From Actinomycetota bacterium (GTDB lineage: Bacteria; Actinomycetota; Actinomycetes; Nanopelagicales; Nanopelagicaceae): 41,973 bases of DNA. Below are positions 25,437-33,596 of the stretch, in pieces; within the stretch, counting starts at the first letter, position 1, and each line of letters opens with the position of its first letter. The translations under genes were made by a program, and so were the position numbers. The DNA lies in NCBI GenBank assembly GCA_016870455.1, contig VGBN01000007.1:1-41973 (forward strand), written 5' to 3'. The notes beneath the pieces are model-generated. The model did not search any database. It worked only from the letters and a program-made list of their open reading frames with translations, and was not told where the DNA came from.

Positions 25437-27338
25437 CTACCTAAGGGTGAGCGTGATTACTGCGCCTTGTTTAACTTTGGTACCAATAGCTGGTGAGATG
25501 TTGTTGACTTTTCCACTGCCTTTTGTAACAACTTTTAGACCTAAATTTTCAAGGTCAAGGCTTGCATCATTTTTGCTTTTACCTAAAACATTTGGCACAA
25601 AAACAAACTCAGGTCCTTTTGATAAAACCAATTCAACCTTTGAGCCAAGCCCTATCAAATCAGAAATCTCAGGGGTTTGGGAAATCACCAAGCCCTTAAA
25701 GACTCTGTCACTGAACTTGTAAACCACATTGACATCAAAACCTTTATTAGTAAGTTCAGAGAGAGCCTCATCTCCTCCCTTACCCACATAGGATATTAAT
25801 GAAACCTGTTCAACACCTTTACTGACCACAATGTTTACAACTGAATTGCGCTTGACCTTGTCACCACTTTTTGGGTCGGTGCCGATAGCAAAACCTGCTG
25901 GGATTTTCATATCGAAGGCCTCATTTACATCCCCAATTGTTAATCCTAATTCTGCTATTTTTTGAGTAGCTAGATCTGGTGTCAAGTTGGTTACTGAAGG
26001 GATCTCAATTCTTTCTTGACCCTTGGAGATGACTAGTGCAACTTTTCCAGCCGGGGATACTCTTCCGCCTCCACCAGGTGAGGTGGAGATAATCTTTCCT
26101 TTAGCAATATCCTCACTAAAGATTTCTTCCGCAACCTCAGCTGTTAACCCCAGTTCTGAAAGTACCTCTGTCGCCTCTGCTTGATTCATACCTACTAGCG
26201 AAGGAACTGAAATCTTGCCAACACCTAACAATTGATAGCCACCAAAAATCATTGTTAACAAAATGAGCAGGGCAATAATTCGATTTCTCTTAACTCGCTT
26301 AGATACTTTTCGTTTCTTAGTTCTCACAGAATCCTCTTGTTTTGCAAGATTTGTCGAGTTAGATGAGATTAATTGATTTGTTTTTTCCTTTAATCCGCCA
26401 AAGGCTGAGCCAATTGACACTTTTGGTTTTTTACTCACCTTAGGTGTAACTGGTGGCAGATCAAGTTCTAAACTCATCTGTCTACGCTTAGGATCTAGCT
26501 TTGCTTGGATGTCGCGAATCTGGTTTAACAGCAGCTCAGCATCCTTTGGTCTTTGATCTGGATTAGGTGCTGTGGCCTGGAAGATAAGATCTGCAATCTC
26601 ATCTGGAATCTCTGGTTTAAACTCTTTTACATTGGGAATTCGGTCATTTACATGGCGATAGGCAATTTGAATTGGAGTTTCGCCATCATATGGTTTTCGG
26701 CCGAGCAACATCTCAAACAGCAGAATTCCAATTGCATATACATCGCTTCTAGCATCAGCAATTCCTCGCTGTACCTGTTCAGGGGATAGGTATGAAACAC
26801 TTCCAAGCACAACACTGGATTCGGCGGTCATTGTTTGCGCCAATGATGTGTTTCTTGCCAACCCAAAATCTGCGACTTTGATTCGACCATCATTAGAGAT
26901 CAGGATATTTTCAGGTTTTATATCTCTATGTATGATTCCAAGTTGATGTGCAGCAGCTAATGCACTCAAAATTGGTGTAATGAATCGCATCGCCTGATCG
27001 GTTGAGAAAGAACCAGATTGATGTAGCAAATCTCTTAAAGTTGAACCCTCTACTAGTTCCATTACCAAGAAGACTGCTGGTGGTCCACCTTCATTCCAAC
27101 CCTGATCCTGGATTGAAACAATATTTGGATGAGAAAGCGCCGCTGTAGCTTTGGCTTCTTTTATAAATCTGGAGACAAATGCTTCATCATTTGCTAGATG
27201 TGCATGCATGATCTTGACAGCAACTGAACGATCTAAACGAGTATCGATCCCAGCATAAATTGTTGCCATCCCGCCTGAAGCTATTTGCCGTTTAAGCAGA
27301 TACCGATCATCGATTAGCTCGCCAGTTAAATCAGACAC
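25437..27338 (-). CDS. pknL: Ser/Thr protein kinase with four PASTA domains
   Basis: Membrane Hanks-type kinase. The cytoplasmic kinase domain covers about residues 10-280: glycine loop SGGMATIY, Lys42, HRDIKPEN (near 137), DFGLA and YLSPEQ. A Lys/Arg-rich juxtamembrane stretch and one transmembrane helix (about 350-372) follow. The rest, about 260 residues, is four PASTA repeats that usually sense peptidoglycan fragments outside the cell. The mycobacterial gene at the same position is PknL (two PASTA repeats), and the PASTA number here resembles PknB, so the symbol is by synteny. The GTG start has TAAACT 6 nt upstream. The DNA-binding PknL substrate gene next door in mycobacteria is missing. 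Confidence 0.9.
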   Translation of the reverse strand: MSDLTGELIDDRYLLKRQIASGGMATIYAGIDTRLDRSVAVKIMHAHLANDEAFVSRFIKEAKATAALSHPNIVSIQDQGWNEGGPPAVFLVMELVEGSTLRDLLHQSGSFSTDQAMRFITPILSALAAAHQLGIIHRDIKPENILISNDGRIKVADFGLARNTSLAQTMTAESSVVLGSVSYLSPEQVQRGIADARSDVYAIGILLFEMLLGRKPYDGETPIQIAYRHVNDRIPNVKEFKPEIPDEIADLIFQATAPNPDQRPKDAELLLNQIRDIQAKLDPKRRQMSLELDLPPVTPKVSKKPKVSIGSAFGGLKEKTNQLISSNSTNLAKQEDSVRTKKRKVSKRVKRNRIIALLILLTMIFGGYQLLGVGKISVPSLVGMNQAEATEVLSELGLTAEVAEEIFSEDIAKGKIISTSPGGGGRVSPAGKVALVISKGQERIEIPSVTNLTPDLATQKIAELGLTIGDVNEAFDMKIPAGFAIGTDPKSGDKVKRNSVVNIVVSKGVEQVSLISYVGKGGDEALSELTNKGFDVNVVYKFSDRVFKGLVISQTPEISDLIGLGSKVELVLSKGPEFVFVPNVLGKSKNDASLDLENLGLKVVTKGSGKVNNISPAIGTKVKQGAVITLTLR

Positions 27339-27344
27339 AACTAA

Positions 27345-27350
27345 AGTTTA
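27345..27350 (-). promoter_or_regulatory. Putative -10 box, leaderless pknL
   Basis: On the minus strand TAAACT precedes the GTG start by 6 nt. It supports the GTG and shows that pknL need not depend on the upstream pnuC unit. Confidence 0.5.
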
Positions 27351-27373
27351 GAGAGGAGTTTAAAAATATTAGT

Positions 27374-27988
27374 TTATGGCACGCCAGAAATGGTGTAATC
27401 CGCAGCATTCTGGGTTAATTCCGATGCAAAATGGTTGCCTTGATCTGTTAAGAAATTAACCATCTGTTTTTTTACCCCCTCACCATCTCTGGCTATTACC
27501 CGCTCAAAACCCATGTTTGGATCTAGCTCGACCCAAATTAATTTAGCCAGAAATTTTCTAAAGGCAGTTTGCCCTGCTCCAACACCTTCAAGTATTAGGA
27601 GATCACACTCTGGTATAGAGGATTCCAAATCAAATGTTTCAAGGTACCAATTGTATTTATTGTATTTGGTGGGCTGGTTATTTGTGAATGGTAATAAAAT
27701 TTGATTTATTACTCGCTCACTTAGTTCATTTGAAAGTGAATTTATCCATCCATCATATACATCATCCATATGCACTACCTGGCAGCTATTCAAGTCAGCT
27801 TTCAACCTGTTAGCCAAGGTTGTCTTACCTGCCCCCGCAACACCATCGATGGCTATTACTGTCTTCTGGTTTAAGTTAAAGGTGAGTAACTCATCCTTTA
27901 AATAAGTGTAATTAATTAATTTGGAAATTTTTAGATTCTCTTTGCCATCTAATCCACCCAAAAATAGCCACGAATAAAAATATGGCAT
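27374..27988 (-). CDS. Uridine-kinase-like P-loop kinase
   Basis: A 204 aa P-loop phosphotransferase. Walker A is IDGVAGAGKTTLANRL (near residue 48) and the substrate loop VVHMDDVYDGW resembles the actinobacterial small-kinase family often labelled uridine kinase. LLILEGVGAG is the Walker B-like strand and a lid Arg lies in FERVIARDGEG. The substrate is not known. The gene overlaps pnuC by 77 nt if ATG 27988 is used. No other ATG exists, and a TTG at 27961 is possible, so the start is unsure. The pairing with pnuC suggests nicotinamide riboside or another vitamin nucleoside as substrate (inference). Confidence 0.75.
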   Translation of the reverse strand: MPYFYSWLFLGGLDGKENLKISKLINYTYLKDELLTFNLNQKTVIAIDGVAGAGKTTLANRLKADLNSCQVVHMDDVYDGWINSLSNELSERVINQILLPFTNNQPTKYNKYNWYLETFDLESSIPECDLLILEGVGAGQTAFRKFLAKLIWVELDPNMGFERVIARDGEGVKKQMVNFLTDQGNHFASELTQNAADYTISGVP

Positions 27989-28463
27989 AAAGGATGCTTG
28001 TCAGATAAAGCTCTCCCATAAAATATTGATATGTATATGCGATATTAACTGCCACCCACAGTGGCCAGGCTTCAAATCTTTGCCAAATCATCAACAACTG
28101 CGCCATAACGCTACCAACAAAGCCAAATGATTCTATTACCGTTGAAGATGCACCAACACCTACCAAGATCGGCCAAAGCGCTATCGAGGAGAGTGATAAC
28201 GTAACTATCAAAACTGACCGTTCCCTTACCGAGCACCGTCTAGGTTTAGCTCCTTGCGGTCCCCAACCAATCCATCCCCAAACTCCACCCGCTATAAATA
28301 TGAATTGAAGTGCTGCGCTAGCAAAGTACTCCGATTGAAAAAATAAATAGGAGTAAAGCAGACTGCCTGTTATCCACCAAGGCCAAGTGATTCGATTACC
28401 AAAGGCTCCTAAAATTACTCCGATTAGAGCGGTAGTAAATGCAACAATTTCCAAAATAGACAA
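27912..28463 (-). CDS. pnuC: PnuC-family nicotinamide riboside transporter
   Basis: Facilitated vitamin-precursor channel of the PnuC family, with about seven hydrophobic segments. Diagnostic parts are ITWPWWITGSLLYSYLFFQS and ASAALQFIFIAGGVWGWIGW, the WxW-rich core that in PnuC binds nicotinamide riboside. An ATG at 28487 lacks any Shine-Dalgarno or -10 box. TTG 28463 has GGAAGGGAG 6 nt upstream and removes only eight residues before the first helix, so it was preferred (183 aa). The following kinase could trap the imported riboside by phosphorylation. PnuC paralogues can carry riboflavin or thiamine, so the ligand is not certain. Confidence 0.85.
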   Translation of the reverse strand: MSILEIVAFTTALIGVILGAFGNRITWPWWITGSLLYSYLFFQSEYFASAALQFIFIAGGVWGWIGWGPQGAKPRRCSVRERSVLIVTLSLSSIALWPILVGVGASSTVIESFGFVGSVMAQLLMIWQRFEAWPLWVAVNIAYTYQYFMGELYLTSILYAIFLFVAIFGWIRWQRESKNFQIN

Positions 28464-28511
28464 AACAAACTCCCTTCCAATTCGCATTACCGAACTGGTC
28501 GATCGGTCGGC

Positions 28512-28925
28512 TTGAATTTCAAGCCCTCTCAGCTAAATGACTTAGCTCCCGTGTTAGCAATCTTAGCGCACTTGTATATTGTCTATAGTTATCTCGTGTT
28601 GAAATATGGGTATTTAGCTATGATCCTATTCACCATTGCTGGATCTTTTTGGCTTGAGGTTGTCTTAAAAATCGGAGTACTACGAAGGTTGAAAAGAGTA
28701 GCACTTAGTATCTTACCTATATCTACTTTTTTTGTTATTTGGGACGCCTATGCAATATCTCAGGGTCATTGGTTTTTTGATGATAAACAAATACTGGGAA
28801 TTATCGGTCCCTTTAGTATTCCACTTGAAGAGTACCTATTTTTTATTTTTGTTCCTGTGGCAGCAATCATGACTATTGAGGCGGTAAGAACTGTTAAAAG
28901 GCACTGGATAGTAGGGGATGAGTAG
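28512..28925 (+). CDS. crtYc: Lycopene cyclase subunit, CrtYc-type
   Basis: First half of the heterodimeric membrane lycopene cyclase found in actinobacteria. Three to four hydrophobic segments and FSIPLEEYLFFIFVP with the family motif PLEEYLFF (near residue 107) identify it; an Asp in FVIWDAYAISQGHWFFD is also typical. It forms a beta or epsilon ring on lycopene together with the next gene. The start is uncertain: TTG 28512 or GTG 28551, neither with a Shine-Dalgarno or clear -10. It is divergent from pnuC and overlaps crtYd by one base. Confidence 0.88.
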   Translation: MNFKPSQLNDLAPVLAILAHLYIVYSYLVLKYGYLAMILFTIAGSFWLEVVLKIGVLRRLKRVALSILPISTFFVIWDAYAISQGHWFFDDKQILGIIGPFSIPLEEYLFFIFVPVAAIMTIEAVRTVKRHWIVGDE

Positions 28926-29230
28926 TGAGTTACACCGAGATTGCAATTACTGCATTTTTATTATCAATCTTGCTTGACCTATTTATCACCAAGAGTAGAT
29001 TGTTAACTCGAGCGGTTTACTGGACAAGTTACGCAATTATTATTTTTTTTCAGTTGATTACTAACTGGTGGCTCACCTCAAGAGAGATAGTTATGTATGA
29101 CCCAGATGCCATTATTGGTCTCCGGATTGCTTCAGCGCCAGTAGAAGATTTGTTTTTCGGTTTTGCTCTAGTTTTATCTGTAATGAGTTTGTGGATTTAT
29201 TGGGGTAAAAAAGGAGTGCAAAAAAAGTAG
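28925..29230 (+). CDS. crtYd: Lycopene cyclase subunit, CrtYd-type
   Basis: Second half of the split lycopene cyclase, 101 aa, with three hydrophobic segments. ASAPVEDLFFGFALVL carries the PxEDLFF motif near residue 73, homologous to the PLEEYLFF motif of the first subunit. The GTG start overlaps crtYc's TAG by one base. Its stop directly abuts the convergent crtB stop (no spacer). No elongase (UbiA-type CrtEb/LbtA) is nearby, so a C40 cyclase is more likely than a C50 one. Confidence 0.87.
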   Translation: MSYTEIAITAFLLSILLDLFITKSRLLTRAVYWTSYAIIIFFQLITNWWLTSREIVMYDPDAIIGLRIASAPVEDLFFGFALVLSVMSLWIYWGKKGVQKK

Positions 29231-30142
29231 TTATTTAGCAAGTTTACTTTTTAAGTATGCCGGTAGTGCAACTTTGGCTCGGCGAAAGGCAGAGGTTTTC
29301 GCTCTCTTGGCAAATACTTCAAATTGAATCTTTTCAACCTCATCTACTATTCCACAGTAGAGCTCACTAGCAGCCTTAATACACTGTCGAGTATTAGCGC
29401 TCAACAACTCAATTCCTGGGTTAGATTCCCTTTGCAAAGTGCGTACTCTAGAAATCTGCTCTTTTAAAGCACTCTTAATCTGAGGAGTTAAAATTTTAGC
29501 CTCTAGCATTTGGCGAGTTACTCCATGAGACTGCAACTCACTCATGGGTAGATAAACTCTTCCACGATCCAAGTCTTCGCCCACATCCCTAATAAAATTT
29601 GCTAATTGAAATGCAATACCTAGTTTTTCGGCAGCGATTTTGGCCGCCTCGAAATCTGACTTAGATTGCGTACCTAAAATACAAACCATCTGTAATCCAA
29701 TTACAGCTGCCGAGCCATAAACATACTCATATAGATCTTGATAACTTTCATATTGAGTTATGGATAAATCCATAGTCATTGAGTGTAAAAATGCCTCAAA
29801 ATACGAGATTGGAATTTCAAATTGAGTTGCTGTGTGAACAAGTGCCGCTGCAATAGAATCTTGACTTCTTCCTAATTTTAAATCGGATAAAACTTGTTCA
29901 CCCCAGTTATTTAGAGTCGCTGCTTTTTCACGATCGCTTAAAGTCGAGGATAAATCATCGACAATTTCATCTGCGTATCTTGCAAAACCGTAAAGTGCGT
30001 GCACATGTGGCCGTTTATCTTTAGGCAGGAGCAGGGTGGCTAAGTAATAAGTTTTTCCATGTTTTGAGTTTAAACTTTTACACTTTAGATATGAGGTTCT
30101 CAGATTAGGATCAAGAATTCCTGCAGCGGTTAGTTCATCCAT
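29231..30142 (-). CDS. crtB: Phytoene synthase
   Basis: Head-to-head condensation of two geranylgeranyl diphosphates to phytoene, the first committed carotenoid step. The first aspartate-rich motif is in ALYGFARYADEIVDD (near residue 55) and the second in AFQLANFIRDVGEDLDRGRVYLP (near 180). KHGKTYYLATLLLP at the N terminus is also family-typical. Length is 303 aa. It begins 3 nt after crtI's stop and ends the crtE-crtI-crtB unit. Confidence 0.95.
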   Translation of the reverse strand: MDELTAAGILDPNLRTSYLKCKSLNSKHGKTYYLATLLLPKDKRPHVHALYGFARYADEIVDDLSSTLSDREKAATLNNWGEQVLSDLKLGRSQDSIAAALVHTATQFEIPISYFEAFLHSMTMDLSITQYESYQDLYEYVYGSAAVIGLQMVCILGTQSKSDFEAAKIAAEKLGIAFQLANFIRDVGEDLDRGRVYLPMSELQSHGVTRQMLEAKILTPQIKSALKEQISRVRTLQRESNPGIELLSANTRQCIKAASELYCGIVDEVEKIQFEVFAKRAKTSAFRRAKVALPAYLKSKLAK

Positions 30143-30145
30143 TTA

Positions 30146-31630
30146 TTACTTCACTGGTCCAACTATTCGCTCAGCCGCTAATCTGCCAGATATTAAAACC
30201 ATGGGCACGCCTACACCTGGTTGAGTACCAGAACCTGCAAAAACAATGTTTTCAAATCCCTTTGCAAGGTTTCTAGGACGGAATGGGCCGGTTTGAAAGA
30301 ATGTGTGCGCGCTGGCAAAGGGTGCTCCTTGCTCCATACCTTGGCTTTGCCAATCTAGGGGAGTAGTCATTTGCTCCACCTCAATACCCTTACCAAAATC
30401 TTTATAACCACGCTGTTCTAAAGCTTGGATCATCTCATCACGGTACTGTGGGCCGATTTTTTTCCAATCAAGTTTGGCTGTTAAATTTGGCGTTGGAAAT
30501 AGCACGTAATATGAGGACTTTCCAGCAGGTGCTAACTCTGGATCATCCTTGGATGGAACTGTCACCAAAATACTAGGATCACTCATTAAAGTTTTTTTCT
30601 TAATTAACTCATCAAATACCCCATCCCAAGAGTTACCAAAATGTATGTTGTGATGAGCCAAGTGGTCATAACTTTTGTTAGAGCCGATCAATAGAGTTAC
30701 ACAAGAGGGTGAGTACTTAAGTCTTTTAACAGATCTTGGTTGACCTCCCAGCAAGCTCTGCCAAGCAACTGGTAGATCAGGATTTAATACCAGTACATCA
30801 CAGGTGATTCGCTCACCAGATTCAGTTACTACCGCAGTAGCTCTACCATTACTACGTTCGATTTTGGTAACCGTTGAGTTGTATTTAAAAGTGACTCCAT
30901 GCTTTTGGGCTGCCGCAGCAAGTGCTCTAGGCACGGCGTGCATTCCTCCCTTTGGAAAGAAAACACCATTGACCGAGTCCATATATGCAATCACTGCATA
31001 TATAGCTAACGCTTGTTGGGGACTGACACCTGCGTACATGGCTTGAAATGAGTAAACCTTCTGTGTTCTTGGATCTTTCAGGAATTGATTAACCTTAGGT
31101 GCTAATCTTCTAAAACCACCTAATGCGATTAATCTCGCTAAATTTGGGGTCAGTAAATTAAGTGGTGAATCAATATTTCTATCGATAAAGTCATTCATTT
31201 CATATTTATATAACTTGGTTACAAAATCAACATATTTTCCATATCCAACTGCCTCTGTCGGACTTATGCTTTTTGCTATCTCAGCCTGCATTTGGTTTGT
31301 ATCTGCATGAACATCTAACTGTGAGCCGTCATGATAAAAGGCTCGATAAAGTGGTTTAAGTGGTAGCAAATCAAGCCAATCCTTTAAATCTTCTCCAACA
31401 CATGCCAAAGCATCCGCAATTAAATCTGGCATGGTCAAAACTGAAGGACCAGTATCAAATGCAAATCCAGACTTGTTAAGTAAACCATTTCTACCGCCTG
31501 GCACTGCCTCGCGCTCAACAACAGTTACGCGTCGACCTGCACCGGCCAACCGAAGTGCTGCGCTTAATCCTGCTAATCCAGCTCCAACCACAACAACATT
31601 GTCAGTTGGACCTTTAACTCGAGCTGGCAC
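30146..31630 (-). CDS. crtI: Phytoene desaturase
   Basis: FAD-dependent desaturase turning phytoene into lycopene (or neurosporene). The N-terminal Rossmann motif VVVGAGLAGLSAALRLAGAGRRVTVVE and GGRNG, then GFAFDTGPSVLTMPDL, are followed by a C-terminal FAD-binding segment PGVGVPMVLISGRLAAERI. At 494 aa it is full length. It starts 2 nt after crtE's stop. A second CrtI-type gene (34207-35700) has a different context, so this copy beside crtB is the likely phytoene desaturase. Confidence 0.94.
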   Translation of the reverse strand: MPARVKGPTDNVVVVGAGLAGLSAALRLAGAGRRVTVVEREAVPGGRNGLLNKSGFAFDTGPSVLTMPDLIADALACVGEDLKDWLDLLPLKPLYRAFYHDGSQLDVHADTNQMQAEIAKSISPTEAVGYGKYVDFVTKLYKYEMNDFIDRNIDSPLNLLTPNLARLIALGGFRRLAPKVNQFLKDPRTQKVYSFQAMYAGVSPQQALAIYAVIAYMDSVNGVFFPKGGMHAVPRALAAAAQKHGVTFKYNSTVTKIERSNGRATAVVTESGERITCDVLVLNPDLPVAWQSLLGGQPRSVKRLKYSPSCVTLLIGSNKSYDHLAHHNIHFGNSWDGVFDELIKKKTLMSDPSILVTVPSKDDPELAPAGKSSYYVLFPTPNLTAKLDWKKIGPQYRDEMIQALEQRGYKDFGKGIEVEQMTTPLDWQSQGMEQGAPFASAHTFFQTGPFRPRNLAKGFENIVFAGSGTQPGVGVPMVLISGRLAAERIVGPVK

Positions 31631-31632
31631 AG

Positions 31633-32706
31633 TTATATCTTTCTGTTAGTAGCAAGGACTGCAAGTTCAGTTAGATAGCGCTTTCCATCTGCGCTTATTC
31701 CATCATGATTTAACGCCGATAGCGATGTATTGGTCAACTTCTCGATCATTGTTTCAATGTGATTCGTAGCACCACTATCAGTGATCGCTTGTTGAAGATC
31801 TGAAATCATGCTTGATGTCAGATTTGGGTCTCCAAGTTTGTCTTTAATTAGTTTTCTCTGTGAATCGCTCGCTTTTTTTAAAGCGATTGCAATTAATGCG
31901 GTCCGCTTTCCTTCCCGTAAATCATCTCCGGCAGGCTTACCAGTTTGAGTTGGATCTCCAAATACTCCCAAAAGATCATCCCTAAGCTGAAAGGCTTCAC
32001 CAAGTGGGATTCCATACTCTGTATAGGTTTTGAATAAATCATTTGGTGCTTGAGCAAGTGCAGCCCCAAAATGTAGAGGACGTTCAATTGTGTACTTACC
32101 AGATTTATAACGGGCTACCTTCATAGATCTATTAATACTTTCTGTGCCTAATGATTGCTCATAAACATCAAGGTATTGACCGGACATGAGTTCAACTCTC
32201 ATTTCGTCATATACACCAAGTGCTGAAATCAATTTTTCAGTTGGAATTGTTGAGTTATGGAGCATCTGTGCCGACCAAATAAGTGCCAAATCTCCAATGA
32301 GTATTGCGGATGCAATACCAAATTGTGAACTATTGCCCACCATTTTTTTATCAAGATGCATTTTTTCAAAGGTTTTATGAATACTTGGTGCACCCCGGCG
32401 AGTATCAGATGCATCCATAACATCATCATGGATCAAGGCACAAACATGGAGTAATTCAAGACTTGCCGCAGCTGAAATCAAATCTTTGGATGGCTTTACC
32501 CCAGCACCTACCATGCCGACATAGGCAAAGAGCGGTCGTAATCTTTTTCCACTTTCCAATAAGAATTTTTCTAAGGTAATCGCTACCGGTTCTAACTCCT
32601 CACCAATACTGATCAGATACCTACCTTGAGTAGATACAAACTCAGAAAGTGCGTGATTTACCTCGGTGCGTAGCCCATCAATATCGCTCATCACAGAAAA
32701 ACTCAC
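31633..32706 (-). CDS. crtE: Geranylgeranyl diphosphate synthase (polyprenyl synthetase)
   Basis: Chain-elongating prenyltransferase. The first Asp-rich motif is LIHDDVMDASDTRRG (near residue 93) and the second LRDDLLGVFGDPTQTGKP (near 242). GKRLRPLF at the N terminus binds diphosphate. At 357 aa it resembles actinobacterial IdsA/CrtE. GTG 32706 was chosen because TACCGT lies 6 nt before it; an ATG at 32691 has no such support. It leads crtE-crtI-crtB and is divergent from metF with only 23 bp between start codons. Its place matches mycobacterial idsA2. Confidence 0.93.
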   Translation of the reverse strand: MSFSVMSDIDGLRTEVNHALSEFVSTQGRYLISIGEELEPVAITLEKFLLESGKRLRPLFAYVGMVGAGVKPSKDLISAAASLELLHVCALIHDDVMDASDTRRGAPSIHKTFEKMHLDKKMVGNSSQFGIASAILIGDLALIWSAQMLHNSTIPTEKLISALGVYDEMRVELMSGQYLDVYEQSLGTESINRSMKVARYKSGKYTIERPLHFGAALAQAPNDLFKTYTEYGIPLGEAFQLRDDLLGVFGDPTQTGKPAGDDLREGKRTALIAIALKKASDSQRKLIKDKLGDPNLTSSMISDLQQAITDSGATNHIETMIEKLTNTSLSALNHDGISADGKRYLTELAVLATNRKI

Positions 32707-32712
32707 GGCGCA

Positions 32713-32718
32713 ACGGTA
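32713..32718 (-). promoter_or_regulatory. Putative -10 box, leaderless crtE operon
   Basis: On the minus strand TACCGT lies 6 nt before the GTG of crtE. Its first two bases pair with the first two of the metF -10 box on the other strand (central GGTACC palindrome). Confidence 0.5.
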
Positions 32719-32722
32719 CCCT
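32717..32722 (+). promoter_or_regulatory. Putative -10 box, leaderless metF
   Basis: TACCCT lies 7 nt before the metF ATG. It shares the TA step at 32717-32718 with the divergent crtE -10 box. Confidence 0.5.
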
Positions 32723-32729
32723 GCCTTCT

Positions 32730-33596
32730 ATGAGAGATAACCTGAGAGCTGCCTCCTTCTCACTCGAGTTCTTTCCACCAAAGGATCCAGCAGGAGAGGA
32801 GCGATTGTGGCAGGCGTTGCAGCAACTGCAACCCCTGAAACCAGATTTTGTCTCAGTTACCTATGGTGCCGGCGGTACCTCCCGTGATCGAACAATTCGC
32901 GTTACCTCCGAAATAACCGCTCAAACCGGCATCGCCACAGTAGCTCACTTAACCTGCGTAGGTTCCACCAAGCATGAACTGACTGAGATTTTAAATCAGT
33001 ATAAAAAATCTGGGATAAAAAGTATTTTGGCATTAAGGGGAGACCCACAAGGTGGTCCTAAAGCGGCGTGGAAATCTATAGCAGATGGGCTTGATCATGC
33101 CGATCAACTTGTTGAGCTAGCAATTAGTTTGGGTGGATTAGAGGTAGGGGTCGCAGCTTTTCCAGATGGACATCCGGCCTCTAATTTTGATCTTGAAAAT
33201 GATATTGAAGTTCTGTTAAGAAAAGAGCGGTTAGGAGCAACCTTTGCCACAACGCAATTCTTTTTTGAATTTGATAAGTGGCAAGCACTGATAGATCGCT
33301 TATCTGCTGAAGGATCAAAGTTGCCAGTAATTGCAGGAATTCTACCAATTACCAATCTAAAACAATTATCAAGAATGGTTGAGTTAAGTGGTATGCAAAT
33401 ACCGTCCTCTATATTAAGTAAATTTGATAAGGTCTCAGACAATCCTCAAGATGTTAAAAAAGTAGGGGTTGATATCGCAACCGAACTAGGTAGTAAATTG
33501 CTAGCTGCTAATGCACCAGGGTTGCATTTTTATACTATGAACACTGCTGAATCAACTATAGAGATTGCAAAAAATCTAAACTTGGTTAAGTTATGA
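32730..33596 (+). CDS. metF: 5,10-methylenetetrahydrofolate reductase
   Basis: FAD enzyme that reduces methylene-THF to methyl-THF for methionine synthesis. It has SFSLEFFPPKDPAGEERLW at the N terminus with the catalytic Glu, then FVSVTYGAGGTSRDRTI, LALRGDP (near residue 105), FATTQFFFE and PVIAGILP. ATG 32730 gives 288 aa with this family-typical N terminus; a longer frame reaching 32649 would run into crtE and lacks support. Its stop overlaps the next gene by 4 nt. The idsA-metF adjacency is shared with mycobacteria. Confidence 0.94.
   Translation: MRDNLRAASFSLEFFPPKDPAGEERLWQALQQLQPLKPDFVSVTYGAGGTSRDRTIRVTSEITAQTGIATVAHLTCVGSTKHELTEILNQYKKSGIKSILALRGDPQGGPKAAWKSIADGLDHADQLVELAISLGGLEVGVAAFPDGHPASNFDLENDIEVLLRKERLGATFATTQFFFEFDKWQALIDRLSAEGSKLPVIAGILPITNLKQLSRMVELSGMQIPSSILSKFDKVSDNPQDVKKVGVDIATELGSKLLAANAPGLHFYTMNTAESTIEIAKNLNLVKL

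Noticed and set aside
32649-32729. Upstream extension of metF by 27 codons
   Set aside because: It would overlap the crtE coding region, has no homologous residues, and the ATG at 32730 with its -10 box gives the family-typical N terminus.
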